Positions 17,238 through 27,669 of a DNA stretch of 64,000 nt are shown piece after piece. Below the pieces are notes generated by a model. The model was not told where the DNA came from and made no database searches. It saw only the letters and a list, made by a program, of their open reading frames with translations. How positions within the stretch are numbered: position 1 is the first letter of the stretch; each line of letters begins with the position of its first letter. The position numbers were made by a program, and so were the translations under genes. The DNA comes from CAIWHR01 sp963816925 (GTDB lineage: Bacteria > Pseudomonadota > Gammaproteobacteria > Burkholderiales > Casimicrobiaceae), in contig CAWFMY010000016.1 in the NCBI GenBank assembly GCA_963816925.1, positions 27,360 to 91,359 on the forward strand, in the 5' to 3' direction.

Positions 17238-18635
17238 ATGGCCGAGTCCTTCGACGCGATCGTCATCGGCACCGGTCAGGCCGGCCCCGCGCTCGCCGTT
17301 CGCCTGGCCGGCGCCGGCCGCAAGGTCGCGATCGTCGAGCGGAAGCTGGTCGGCGGCACCTGCGTCAACAACGGCTGCATTCCGACCAAGACGCTGATCG
17401 CGAGCGCGCGCGCCGCGCACGTCGCGCGAACCGCGGCGTCCTTCGGCGTCGTCGTCGACGGCGCGGTGCGCGTCGACATGGCGCGCGTGAAGGCGCGCAA
17501 GGACGCCGTCGTCGCCCAATCGAACAGCGGCGTCACGAATTGGCTGAACGACACGCCGAACGTGACGCTGATCCGCGGACACGGCCGCTTCGAGGACGCG
17601 CGCACGGTCCGTGTCGGCGACCGGCTGCTCACGGCGCCGCAGGTCTTCATCAACACCGGCGGCAGGCCGACGGTGCCGGAATGGCGCGGCCTTTCCGACA
17701 TCGACTACCTCACGAGCACGCGCATGATGGACGTCGACGTCCTGCCCGAGCACCTGATCGTCGTGGGCGGCAGCTATATCGGCCTCGAATTCGCGCAGAT
17801 GTACCGGCGCTTCGGCAGCCGGGTCACCGTGGTCGAGATGGCGCCGCGCCTCGTCGCCCGCGAGGACGACGAGGTGTCGGCGGCGATCCGGTCCATCGTG
17901 GAGGGCGAAGGCATCGCGGTGCGCGTCAACGCGACGTGCCTCGCCGTCGACAAGCGCGCGGACGGCATCAGCGTCAACGTGAGCTGCGAGGAAGAACCGC
18001 GCCAGGTCGCCGGATCGCACGTGCTGCTCGCCGTCGGACGCGTACCCAACACCGGCGACCTCGGGCTCGACAAGGCAGGCGTTGCGGTCGACGCGCGCGG
18101 CTACATTACCGTCGACGACGAATTGCGGACCAACGTGCCGGGCATCTTCGCGCTCGGCGACGTCAACGGGCGCGGCGCATTCACGCATACGTCGTACAAC
18201 GACTACGAGATCGTCGCCGCCAACCTGCTCGACGGCGACCGGCGCCGCGTCACCGACCGCGTTCCCGTTTACGCCTTGTTCACCGATCCGCCGCTTGCAC
18301 GCGCCGGGATGACCGAACGCGAGGTCCGGGCATCGGGGCGGCCGGCGCTCGTCGGCCACATGCCGATGAAGCGCGTCGGCCGCGCGCGCGAGCGCTCCGA
18401 AACGCAGGGCTTCATGCAGGTGCTGGTCGACGCCGAGACCAAGCGCATCCTGGGCGCGGCGCTCCTCGGCATCGAGGCCGACGAAGCGATCCACTGCATC
18501 ATCGACGTCATGGCAAGCGGCCTGCCCTATACCGCCATCAGCAGGACCATGCACATCCATCCGACCGTGGCCGAGCTCATCCCCACGCTGCTCGGACAGC
18601 TGAAACCCCTGGCGGCAAATCCAGCGCCGCGATGA
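17238..18635 (+). CDS. Pyridine nucleotide-disulfide oxidoreductase (class I flavoprotein)
   Basis: The 465-residue enzyme has the FAD-binding motif IGTGQAGPALAVRL, the redox-active disulfide in GGTCVNNGCIPTKT, and an NAD(P) Rossmann motif VVGGSYIGLEFAQM. It also has the FAD-contacting GIFALGDVNGRGAF and the C-terminal catalytic HIHPTVAELIP with the His-Glu pair. These place it with dihydrolipoamide dehydrogenase and mercuric reductase. There is no lipoyl or mercury-binding N-terminal domain and no 2-oxoacid dehydrogenase genes nearby, so the substrate is open. It follows the ClpX-like gene on the same strand. Confidence 0.88.
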   Translation: MAESFDAIVIGTGQAGPALAVRLAGAGRKVAIVERKLVGGTCVNNGCIPTKTLIASARAAHVARTAASFGVVVDGAVRVDMARVKARKDAVVAQSNSGVTNWLNDTPNVTLIRGHGRFEDARTVRVGDRLLTAPQVFINTGGRPTVPEWRGLSDIDYLTSTRMMDVDVLPEHLIVVGGSYIGLEFAQMYRRFGSRVTVVEMAPRLVAREDDEVSAAIRSIVEGEGIAVRVNATCLAVDKRADGISVNVSCEEEPRQVAGSHVLLAVGRVPNTGDLGLDKAGVAVDARGYITVDDELRTNVPGIFALGDVNGRGAFTHTSYNDYEIVAANLLDGDRRRVTDRVPVYALFTDPPLARAGMTEREVRASGRPALVGHMPMKRVGRARERSETQGFMQVLVDAETKRILGAALLGIEADEAIHCIIDVMASGLPYTAISRTMHIHPTVAELIPTLLGQLKPLAANPAPR

Positions 18636-18638
18636 ACG

Positions 18639-19511
18639 CTACGCCTGCCGCGGGTCGAGCGCGTCGCGCAGCCCGTCGCCCAGCAGGTTGAACGACAGCA
18701 CGAGCACGAAGATCGAGACGCCCGGCCAGATCGCCATCCAGGGCGCCTGCTCGACGTAGTTCTTCGCCGTGTTGAGCATGCTCCCCCAGCTCGGCGCGGG
18801 CGGCTGCTGCCCGAGACCCAGGAACGAGAGGCTCGCCTCGGCGATCACCGCCGCGGCGATCGCAAGCGTGGCCTGGACGATGAGCGGCGGCACGACGTTG
18901 GGCAGGATGTGGCGCAGCGCAATCCGCCAGTGCGGGTTGCCGACGGCGCGCGCGGCTTCGACGTAGTCCTCGACCTTGACCGCGAGCACCTGCGCGCGAG
19001 TCAGCCGGATGAACACGGGAGTCGCCGAAATGCCGATCGCGATCATCGCGTTGGTGAGGCTCGGCCCGAGGAATGCGGCAAGCGCGATCGCGAGGATCAG
19101 GAACGGCGTCGCGAGCATGGCGTCGGTGACGCGCGAGATGACGCCATCCGTCCACCGTCCGACGTACCCCGCGAGGAGACCGACCGGGATGCCGAGCGAC
19201 AACGAGATCAGCACCGACACCACGCCTGCGAGCAGCGAGGCGCGGGCGCCGAAGATCACGCGCGAGAGCACGTCGCGCCCGAGCTCGTCGGTGCCGAAGA
19301 GATGCACCGCCGAGGGAGCCTTGCGGATCGCGCTCCAGCTCGTCGCGACCGGGTCGTAGGGCGCGATGAGCGGCGCCGCGAGCGCGAGCCCGACGAAGGC
19401 GGCGACGACGACGAGGCCGACCATCGCCGACGGCCGGCGCAACAGGCGGGACAGCGCCCGCTGGCCGGGGCTCGTCTCGCGTGGGAGGACGTCGATTGCC
19501 AGGGTCGCCAT
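18639..19511 (-). CDS. dppC: Peptide ABC transporter permease, DppC type
   Basis: The 290-residue inner-membrane protein has the N-terminal cytoplasmic arm and first helix (SAMVGLVVVAAFVGLALAAP), LFGTDELGRDVLSRVIFGAR, and the EAARAVGNPHWRIALRHILPN coupling loop that docks the ATPases. This is the second permease of a dipeptide/oligopeptide importer. Its ATG overlaps the stop of the preceding permease (ATGA at 19511), so the two are translated together. It ends only 3 bases from the convergent oxidoreductase gene. Confidence 0.92.
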   Translation of the reverse strand: MATLAIDVLPRETSPGQRALSRLLRRPSAMVGLVVVAAFVGLALAAPLIAPYDPVATSWSAIRKAPSAVHLFGTDELGRDVLSRVIFGARASLLAGVVSVLISLSLGIPVGLLAGYVGRWTDGVISRVTDAMLATPFLILAIALAAFLGPSLTNAMIAIGISATPVFIRLTRAQVLAVKVEDYVEAARAVGNPHWRIALRHILPNVVPPLIVQATLAIAAAVIAEASLSFLGLGQQPPAPSWGSMLNTAKNYVEQAPWMAIWPGVSIFVLVLSFNLLGDGLRDALDPRQA

Positions 19512-20452
19512 CAGCTCCGCATCCTCGGATTGACGAGAAAATAGGCGACGTCGGCGAGCAGGTTGAGCGTGATGTACACGGTGGCGGTGAACAGCACGAC
19601 GCCCTGCACGACCGCGTAGTCGCGGTTGAACACCGCGTCGACGATCAGCTTGCCGAAGCCCGGAATGGTGAAGACCTGCTCGGTCAGGACGGCACCCGAC
19701 AGCAGCGTGCCGAATTCGAGCGCGCCCAGCGTGATGATGGGCACCAGCGCGTTGCGCAGCGCGTGATGGAGCACGACGACCCGCTCGTCCAGCCCCTTGG
19801 CGCGCGCCGTGCGGACGTAGTCGGACGACAGCACCTGCAGCATCGCGCTGCGCGTATGGCGCATCAGCACCGCGGCGATCGCGTTGCCGAGGACGAACGC
19901 CGGCATGATCATCGACGCGAGATTGGCGCGAAGGTCCTCGAACGGGCTCACGTAGCCCGACGCCGGCAGCCAGCCGAGCGACACCGAAAAAAGCAGGATC
20001 AGCATGATCCCGAGCCAGAAGTTGGGCGTGGACAGTCCCCACAGCGCGACGGCGTTCGCCGCGTAGTCCCACGCCGTTCCCTTGTATACCGCGGAAACGA
20101 TGCCCGCGGGAATGCCGATCGCGAGCGCGATCACGATGGCCATCGCGGCGAGCTGGATCGTCACCGGCAGCTTCTCGGCGATCAGCGCGGTCACCGGCTT
20201 TTGCATCCGCATCGATTCACCGAGGTCGCCGCGCAGCACGCCACCGAGCCAATACGCGTAGCGGACCGGGAGCGCCTCGTCCAGATGCATCTTCGCGCGC
20301 AGGTGGGCCACGACGCTCGGGTCGCGATCCTCGCCCGCGAGCACCACCGCGGCGTCTCCGGGCAGCAGCTGCTGCAGCCCGAACACCAGCATCGAGACCA
20401 ACAGCAGCGTCGGGACGATCGTCGCGAGCCGATGCCCGAGGAAGCGCGACAT
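19511..20452 (-). CDS. dppB: Peptide ABC transporter permease, DppB type
   Basis: The 313-residue permease starts FLGHRLATIVPTLLLVSMLV, the hallmark first helix of DppB. It has six predicted membrane segments and the ARAKGLDERVVVLHHALRNA coupling motif near residue 215. It forms the membrane channel with DppC. The gene follows the binding-protein gene after 7 bases and overlaps dppC by one base. Confidence 0.93.
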   Translation of the reverse strand: MSRFLGHRLATIVPTLLLVSMLVFGLQQLLPGDAAVVLAGEDRDPSVVAHLRAKMHLDEALPVRYAYWLGGVLRGDLGESMRMQKPVTALIAEKLPVTIQLAAMAIVIALAIGIPAGIVSAVYKGTAWDYAANAVALWGLSTPNFWLGIMLILLFSVSLGWLPASGYVSPFEDLRANLASMIMPAFVLGNAIAAVLMRHTRSAMLQVLSSDYVRTARAKGLDERVVVLHHALRNALVPIITLGALEFGTLLSGAVLTEQVFTIPGFGKLIVDAVFNRDYAVVQGVVLFTATVYITLNLLADVAYFLVNPRMRS

Positions 20453-20459
20453 GCGCGTG

Positions 20460-21993
20460 TCAGCTGCCGTTGCCGAGTTTCAAACCCTGGACGCGAACGA
20501 GGCCGTCCGGCACCGTGCGCAGGCCGGAGAGCTTGTTCGAGTACGCCCACAACCAGTGCCGGTGATAGAGATAGATGATCGGGCGATCCTTGAGCACGAT
20601 CGCGGCGATCTGGTCGTACGCCTTCTTCCGCTCCGCCAGGTCGCCCGCACGTCCGCGCCCGCACCAGCAGCTCGTCGACCTCCTTGTTGCAGTAGCCGGA
20701 ATAGTTGAGCGGCTGCTTGCACCCGTTGAAGCTGAAGATGTTGCCGTCGGGGTCGGCGCGGCCGCTCCAGCCCAGCACGTAGGCGTCGAACTGGCCCTTG
20801 TCGGCGAGGTCGAGCGAGGTCGCGAACTCGGTGGCCTGCAGCTTCACGTCGAAGCCGGCTTCCTTGACCATCGCCTGCACGACCTGCGCGAGCTTCTGCC
20901 CATCGGCGGTCGTCGGCGCCATCAGCGTGAGCGTCGGGTTGGGAACGCCGGCCTCCTGCAGCAGCTTCTTCGCCTTGGCGACATCGCGCTTCGGGATCGG
21001 CATGTTCTTCGCGTAGAAGGCGTTCGTCGGCGCGACCCACTGGTTGCCCGCGTCCGCCTCGCCCTCCATCACGACCTGGACGATGCCGTCGCGGTCGAGC
21101 GCGAGCTCGAAGGCCTCGCGGACGCGCGGATCCTTGCCGAGCGGGTTCTTCTGCGCGAGGTCGCTCTTGCCGGTGTTGATCGTGATCCCCTGATAGCCGA
21201 TCTCGGTGATCTTCGAGAGCTTGAACCGCGCATCAGACTTGACGGCCGGCACATCGGACGGCGCGAGGCGCTCGACGAAGTCGAGCTGGCCCGACTTCAG
21301 GTTCGCGAGGCGCACCGTCGAGTCGACGATCGGCAGGTAGACGATCTTGTCGAGATGCACCTGGCCCTTGTTCCAGTAGTTCGGATACCGCTCGAGCACG
21401 ATGCGGTCCTGCGCGACCCGCTCGGCGAACTTGAACGGCCCCGTGCACACCGGATTGGCGCCGAACTTGTCGCCCGCGGCCTGCGCCGCCTTCGGCGACA
21501 CGATCATCCCGGCGCGATCGGCCAGTGCCGCGAGCAGCGGCGAGAACGGCGCCGAGAGGTTGAGCCGCACCGTCATCGGGTCGACGACGTCGATCGTCGT
21601 CACCGGCGCGAGCTCGCCCTTGCGGTTGCTGCCCGCCATCGTCTTGTGCCGCTCGAGGCTGTACTTGACCGCGGCCGCGTCGAGCTTCTCGCCGTCGTGG
21701 AACGTGACGCCGGGCCGTAGATGGATCGTCAGCGCCTTGCCGTCGGGCGCCCATTCGTAGCTCGTCGCGAGCTGCGGGACGATGGCGAGCTTCTCATCGA
21801 TGTCGAAGAGCTTGTCGCAGAGCGCCGAGAAGACGATCCGGCCGACGAACGTCCGCGCGAGCGTCGGATCGAGCACGTCGGGATCTTCGGCCAGGCCGAT
21901 GCGCAGCGTCTGCGCGCCGGCCGGCGCGCAAGCGAGCATCGCGGCGAATGCGGATGCCGCGGCAATCAGCGCGCATCGCGGAGTCGGGGTCAT
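20460..21993 (-). CDS. dppA: Peptide ABC transporter substrate-binding protein (family 5), frameshifted near 20655
   Basis: The signal peptide (ALIAAASAFAAMLACAPAGA) is followed by a family 5 binding protein: TLRIGLAEDPDVLDPTLART, LRPGVTFHDGEKLDAAAVKY, CTGPFKFAE. It captures peptides or related solutes in the periplasm for the DppBC channel. The frame is lost after ELLVRAR at about 20655. In the next frame the expected C-terminus continues (DLAERKKAYDQIAAIVLKDR, then IYLYHRHWLWAY) and ends at TGA 20460-20462, 7 bases before dppB. A single-base consensus error is the simplest explanation, because the two halves join perfectly. Confidence 0.85.
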
Positions 21994-22097
21994 GTTGAAA
22001 TCTCCGTAGTGGGGTAAGGGACTTTGCTAGGCGGGACCACGAGGGATCGCCGAGGCTGTCGATGAGAATAGCACTTGCGTGCGGCGCGCCGTATGCC

Positions 22098-23159
22098 TCA
22101 CGCGGGCGGCGAACGGAACGCCGCCTGGAGGCGCAGGAGCCGCGCATTCCGCGGCAGCGCGGCCGCATCCGGGGCGAATTCCGTCGGCGCCGGCAGGTCA
22201 CGCCAGAAGTGGCAGGCGACCCCGTGCCCAGCGTCGAATTCGAGTGCCGGCGTCTCCTCGGCGCACTTCGCTCGCGCATGCGGGCAGCGCGTGCGAAACC
22301 CGCATCCCGACGGCGGATCCATGGGATTGGGCACGTCGCCCGCGATGAGCATCCGCTGCCGCCGCAGCGCGGGCTCCGGCACGGGGATGGACGCCAGCAG
22401 CGCCTGCGTGTACGGATGGCGCGGCGACGCGAAGAGCGCGCGCTTGTCGGCGTACTCGACGATCCGTCCGAGGTACATGACGGCAACGCGGGTCGCGATG
22501 TGCCGGACCACGGCGAGATCGTGCGCGATGAAGATGTAGGCGAGGCCGAGCCGCTGCTGCAGATCGCGCAGCAGGTTGATGACCTGCGCCTGGATCGAGA
22601 CGTCGAGCGCGGAAACCGGCTCGTCGCATACGATGAGCCGCGGCTCGACGGCCAGCGCGCGCGCGATGCCGATGCGCTGGCGCTGGCCGCCCGAAAATTC
22701 ATGCGGATAGCGCCGCGCGTGGATCGGCGCGAGGCCGACCTGCTGCAGCACTTCGGCGACGCGTTCCGCGCGGCGCCCCTCCGCGAGGCCGTGCAGCGCC
22801 AGCGGCTCGGCGAGCATCTGCCCGATCGTCATCCGCGGATTGAGCGACGCGAACGGGTCCTGGAAGATGATCTGCAGCGCGCGGCGGTGCCGCCGCATCG
22901 CTTCGCCGGAGAGCGTCGTAAGGTCCTCACCGTCGAACAGGACGGTGCCCGCGGTCGGCTCGAGCAGGCGCAGCACGAGACGCCCCGTCGTCGATTTTCC
23001 GCAGCCCGATTCGCCGACAAGCGCAAGCGTCTCGCCGATGGCGAGCTCGAAGTCGACGCCGTCCACCGCGCGCACGAACCCGCTCGCGCGTCCGAAAAAC
23101 CCTTGCCGCACGGGAAAGTGCTTGACGAGTCCCCGGGCGCGAAGCAGCGGTTCGGACAC
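22098..23159 (-). CDS. dppF: Peptide ABC transporter ATPase, DppF type
   Basis: This is the second ATPase of the dipeptide importer. Walker A GESGCGKST, Q-loop IIFQDPFASLNPRM, signature SGGQRQRIGIARAL, Walker B LIVCDEPVSALD and the H-loop AHDLAVV are all present. The C-terminal oligopeptide-transporter extension has the cysteine cluster GCGFRTRCPHARAKC. I chose GTG 23159 (family-typical start SEPLLRARGLVKHF, GGGAG upstream); GTG 23204, overlapping the dppD stop, is the alternative. It is followed after 104 bases by the binding-protein gene. Confidence 0.9.
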   Translation of the reverse strand: MSEPLLRARGLVKHFPVRQGFFGRASGFVRAVDGVDFELAIGETLALVGESGCGKSTTGRLVLRLLEPTAGTVLFDGEDLTTLSGEAMRRHRRALQIIFQDPFASLNPRMTIGQMLAEPLALHGLAEGRRAERVAEVLQQVGLAPIHARRYPHEFSGGQRQRIGIARALAVEPRLIVCDEPVSALDVSIQAQVINLLRDLQQRLGLAYIFIAHDLAVVRHIATRVAVMYLGRIVEYADKRALFASPRHPYTQALLASIPVPEPALRRQRMLIAGDVPNPMDPPSGCGFRTRCPHARAKCAEETPALEFDAGHGVACHFWRDLPAPTEFAPDAAALPRNARLLRLQAAFRSPPA

Positions 23160-23200
23160 TCCGTCTCCCGCGCGCAGGAGAGCGCCGGGTTGAAGATTGC

Positions 23201-24183
<983 letters not shown>

Positions 24184-24187
<4 letters not shown>

Positions 24188-24903
24188 CGATTCGGGCGCG
24201 TCCGTTCCGCCACGAACCGCGCGATGCGCTCCTCGATGTCGGCGCGGTCGACGATGCCCGCGGGATGCGCGCGCGATGGCAGGCAGGCGACGAACGGCTG
24301 CAGTCGATCGCCGCTCTTTTCGTAGAGGCGACGCAGCTCGCGAAACGGCTCCTCGTGGTCGTCGACGCGAAGGTCGAGCGCGGGATACGACTCGGTCGTG
24401 TACACGAGGAGCGCCGCCGCCTGCTTGCCGCGCTTGTCGCCGCCCGCCGCATCGCCCGCTTCCAGCGCGACGAGAAGGCGCAGGGCGAACGGCAAGGCGG
24501 CCGATTTCTCGTAGGCGGCCGCAGTTTCGCGCAGCACCTGCGGCCCGGCGAGCATGTTGCCGGCGACGCTGTAGTGCTCGCTCGCGACATGGCCGCACCA
24601 CTCGATGCACGCCCGGCCGGTGTGTGCGGCGACGCGACCGCGCGCGTCGAGGACGTGCACCTGCCGATGGTCGCGCCCGGCGTCGGGCTCGATCAGCATG
24701 CGCACGACTTCGTCGGGCGGCGTCCCTTCCGCGAGCAGCGCGAGACCGGGCTCGCCGTACATCGGATTGACGAGCGCCTGCGTCGCGAGCGCGCCGACGC
24801 CGCTGCGCACGTGCGGGCACAACGCCCCGACCGCGAGGAAACGGCTCGCAATCGCGATGCCGAAGGCGCCATCGGCATCGTGCGCAAGGAGCGACCAGGT
24901 CAT
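24184..24903 (-). CDS. DUF1028 (Ntn-hydrolase-like) protein
   Basis: The 239-residue product has the DUF1028 core: an N-terminal TWSLLAHDADGAFGIAIASR, VGALCPHVRSGVGALATQAL, and AGNMLAGPQV in the middle. Family members have an Ntn-hydrolase-like fold and are often encoded with dipeptide/oligopeptide ABC genes, as here. A peptide- or amide-hydrolysing role that processes the imported solute is inferred. It is cytoplasmic, with no signal peptide. It is the first gene of the operon, overlapping dppD by 4 bases. Confidence 0.88.
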
Positions 24904-24927
24904 GGCGTCAGCAAAATGAGAGCTCGG

Positions 24928-25627
24928 TCATCGCACGCGCCTTGCGTGCAAAAGCGGAAATTCCGCGCGCCGCTCGAATCCGAGCGCGCGATAGGTCTCG
25001 ATGGCGCCGGCGTTCGTGCCGATCACGTGCAGGAACGGGGTTTGCCCCGCGCGCAGCATCCGGTTGACGACCCGGCCGGTCAGCGCCCGCGCATAACCCC
25101 GCCGCTGCACGTCGGGATGCGTGCAGATGCCGCTCACTTCCCGGCATTCGCCCACCCACATCCGTTCGCCGGCCATCGCGACCAGGCGACCGCGTTCACG
25201 GATGCCGATGAATTGCCCCAGTTCGACGGTGCGCTGACGAAACGGTCCCGGGTGCGTGAGTTCGACCAGCGCCAGCATGTCGGCGACATCGGATTCGCCG
25301 AGCGCAACGCTTTGGACGTCGCCCTCCGGCAACGGCGAGCGATCGATTCGAATCATTTGCGCGAGCGACGTTTCCAGCACGGTCTCCCAGTTCGAGGAGA
25401 GCGCCGGCACGCTGGGCCCGATCGCCCCGATGTCATCGCCGACCGCGACCAGCGCCTCCAGCGCCTCGACGCTCGCCTCGCCCGCTGCGGGAAATCCGGC
25501 GATCGGAGAGATGTCGGGTGGATAGCGACGCACGCGCGCCCCGCCCAGCGCGAGATGCGCGTGGCGGCTCGGCCAGGCAAGACCAGGCGGGGTTGTCGAG
25601 CTGACGTTCGAGGTCGGTCGAGGCCAT
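24928..25627 (-). CDS. GNAT-family N-acetyltransferase, frameshifted near 25575
   Basis: The C-terminal half is a clear GNAT domain: acetyl-CoA motif A GICTHPDVQRRGYARALTGR, followed by FLHVIGTNAGAIETYRALGF. The N-terminus (MASTDLERQLDNPAW from ATG 25627) is in another frame. The two join at about 25575, where SRHAHLALGG resumes. The longer open frame up to 25788 is shadow before this point. This class acetylates small molecules or N-termini; its substrate is unknown. Confidence 0.78.
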
Positions 25628-25765
25628 GTCCGTGCAGCCGGGATACGGCAGAGACCCCAAGTGTAGCGTTGCCGCGGCGAAAGCGGCCGGCGCGGACGTC
25701 GCCCCGGCGCCGGCGAAAGTGGTAACCTGATCCGCACCGCACCGCCCTCCCCCATGCGGGCGTTC

Positions 25766-26023
25766 ATGACCAAGCCCATCCTGACCATCCTCGGTCACCC
25801 CGAGCCGCGGCCGGAGCGGCTCTGTCGCGCGCTCGCCGAGGCCTATCATGCCGGCGCGTCGGAAGGCGGCCACGAGGTCGCGGTGATCGACGTCGCGCGG
25901 CTCGATTTCGTCGGCGTCGAGCCCATCCACGAGACGCTGATCGGGATGGTCGAGGGGCGCGATGCCGCCACCCGCGCGCGCTGGCTCGTCCGCGCGACGG
26001 AACTCGGCAGGCGCGGCGGATAA
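25766..26023 (+). pseudogene. Truncated NAD(P)H oxidoreductase (flavodoxin-like fold) fragment
   Basis: The first 55 residues or so match the N-terminus of MdaB/KefF-type quinone reductases: ILTILGHPEPRPERLCRALA, then GGHEVAVIDVARLDF. The flavin-binding middle and C-terminal parts (about 130 more residues) are missing. After about residue 60 the sequence becomes unrelated and stops at TAA 26021-26023. A fragment of this size cannot bind FMN as the family does. The stop overlaps the ATG of the next gene (TAATG). Confidence 0.6.
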
Positions 26024-26385
26024 TGCGCTCGAACTGGAACCGGCGACCCTACCCGCTCCCCATGCCCAGACGCTGGCTCGACTTCCTCTATGCGCACGCC
26101 TGGCTCACCTTCGTGCTGATGGTGACGTTCTTCCTGTTCTTCGGCGTCACGTCGGTCAACCTGTTCGTGCTGCTCAAGATGAACATCGACCTGTTCATCC
26201 AGTACGGGCTGATGGTGATCGAAGACGGCGCGCTCGAGCAGCTCTTCGACCTCATCCTGTCGGCGACCCTCAGCATCCTCTTCTACCTGGTGTTCAAGGT
26301 CTGCGAGCGGATCCTGGTCGAGAGGCTCACGGCAAAGAAATTCGGCACCGGCGACGATGCACCGCCGGATTCACCGGCCCGCTGA
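26023..26385 (+). CDS. Small integral membrane protein
   Basis: The 120-residue protein has two strong membrane segments (AWLTFVLMVTFFLFFGVTSV and LFDLILSATLSILFYLVFKV) separated by a short loop with GLMVIEDGALEQ. The tail is charged and cytoplasmic-looking. ATG 26023 overlaps the preceding stop; ATG 26062 (MPRRWLDF) is an alternative, and neither has a good ribosome-binding site. Function unknown. It converges with the VWA gene 12 bases away. Confidence 0.65.
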   Translation: MRSNWNRRPYPLPMPRRWLDFLYAHAWLTFVLMVTFFLFFGVTSVNLFVLLKMNIDLFIQYGLMVIEDGALEQLFDLILSATLSILFYLVFKVCERILVERLTAKKFGTGDDAPPDSPAR

Positions 26386-26397
26386 TCCGGTGCGCCG

Positions 26398-27468
26398 TCA
26401 GCCTTGCGGCGCGGAACGGACCCGGCCGAACCAAAGCACAGACAATCCCGCGGCGGCAATCATCAGCGCCGCGGCGAACGCGCACAGCAGCGCCGAGATT
26501 TCGGTTTCCTTCTTCTCCAGCACGTAGCGGGCATTGAGCGTCTCGTAGACCTTCTTGAGGTCGGCGCCGCTGCCGGCATGGAAGTATTCGGCGGCCGTTG
26601 CCTGCGCGATCGCCTTCAGCGCCTCCTCGTCGAAGCGCATGTAGATCGACATTCCGTCGGCATCCGCGGTGGTGCCCTGCGAGTTGCCGAAGCCGACGGT
26701 GTAGACCTTGATGCCGCGGTCGGCCGCGAGCTTGGCGGCGTCGAGCGTGTCGGGGCCGGTCGTGCGTCGGCCGTCGGTCAGGAGGATGATCGCGCCGGAG
26801 TGGTTCGATCCCGGCGGCACGGCCTTGAATTCCTTCTTCGGCGCGGCCTTGGGCTTGTCGATGGCCGCACTGCGCGTGCCTTCGCGCCATCCGCGCGCGC
26901 TGGTGTTCGCGGCCTCGAGCTCCGCGGCGTCCTCGGGGAACAGCGCCGCCAGCGACACGATGATGCCGCTGCCGATCGCCGTGTGGAGCTGCAGCTGCAG
27001 CCGGTCGATGGCCTCGACGAGCTCCTTGCGCTCCGAGGTCGGCTTCTGGACGATCGACGCCGAGCCGGCGAAGGCGACGACGCCGATGCGCACGTCCGAC
27101 GGCTGTTCCTGCACGAACGCCTTGGCGGCCTCGCGCGCCGCGGCGAGGCGCGAGGGCTGGACGTCGGTCGCGCGCATCGACAGCGAGACGTCCATCGCCA
27201 GGATGATCGTGCGCTGCTCCGATGGCAGCGTGATCACGGCGCTCGGCCGCGCCATCGCCACGATCAGCGCGCCGAACGCGAGCAGGAACAGCAGTGGCGG
27301 AATGTGGCGGCGATAACGCGCCTGCGGCCCCATCGCCGCGCGGATCAGCCCGAGGCTCGCGTAGCGGACGGCGGCCCGCGACCGCCGGCGCTGCAGCAGC
27401 ACATACAATCCCGCCAGCATCGGCAAGGCCAGCAACAGCCACAGTGCAAGCGGCGCCTCGAACGTCAT
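26398..27468 (-). CDS. VWA domain membrane protein (BatA-like)
   Basis: The 356-residue protein has an N-terminal membrane pair (LALWLLLALPMLAGLYVLLQ and PPLLFLLAFGALIVAMA), a von Willebrand A domain and a C-terminal helix (ALLCAFAAALMIAAAGLSVL). The VWA domain has an intact MIDAS metal site (ILAMDVSLSM, with D-x-S-x-S, and ILLTDGRRTTG). The same layout and many of the same motifs occur in the frameshifted VWA protein at 36045-37098. BatA-type proteins usually sit with MoxR and DUF58 genes, but this copy is alone. A protein-interaction or scaffold role in the membrane is likely. Confidence 0.87.
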   Translation of the reverse strand: MTFEAPLALWLLLALPMLAGLYVLLQRRRSRAAVRYASLGLIRAAMGPQARYRRHIPPLLFLLAFGALIVAMARPSAVITLPSEQRTIILAMDVSLSMRATDVQPSRLAAAREAAKAFVQEQPSDVRIGVVAFAGSASIVQKPTSERKELVEAIDRLQLQLHTAIGSGIIVSLAALFPEDAAELEAANTSARGWREGTRSAAIDKPKAAPKKEFKAVPPGSNHSGAIILLTDGRRTTGPDTLDAAKLAADRGIKVYTVGFGNSQGTTADADGMSIYMRFDEEALKAIAQATAAEYFHAGSGADLKKVYETLNARYVLEKKETEISALLCAFAAALMIAAAGLSVLWFGRVRSAPQG

Positions 27469-27669
27469 GCGTCTTAGTCCTTCCCGTCAGCGGCTATTTT
27501 CCCGCCGATGTGGTCCACGGCACAATGGGCGGCGCGGTGTCCGGCGGCGAACCGGAAATGTTACGCTGCCGGCATGACCCGGAATGGCCATGCTTGGGCT
27601 TGACCGCATCGACGGCGTAACCGGATCGATCGTGCGGACGCGCGCCGCCGCTGCGCGCTCCTCATCGCC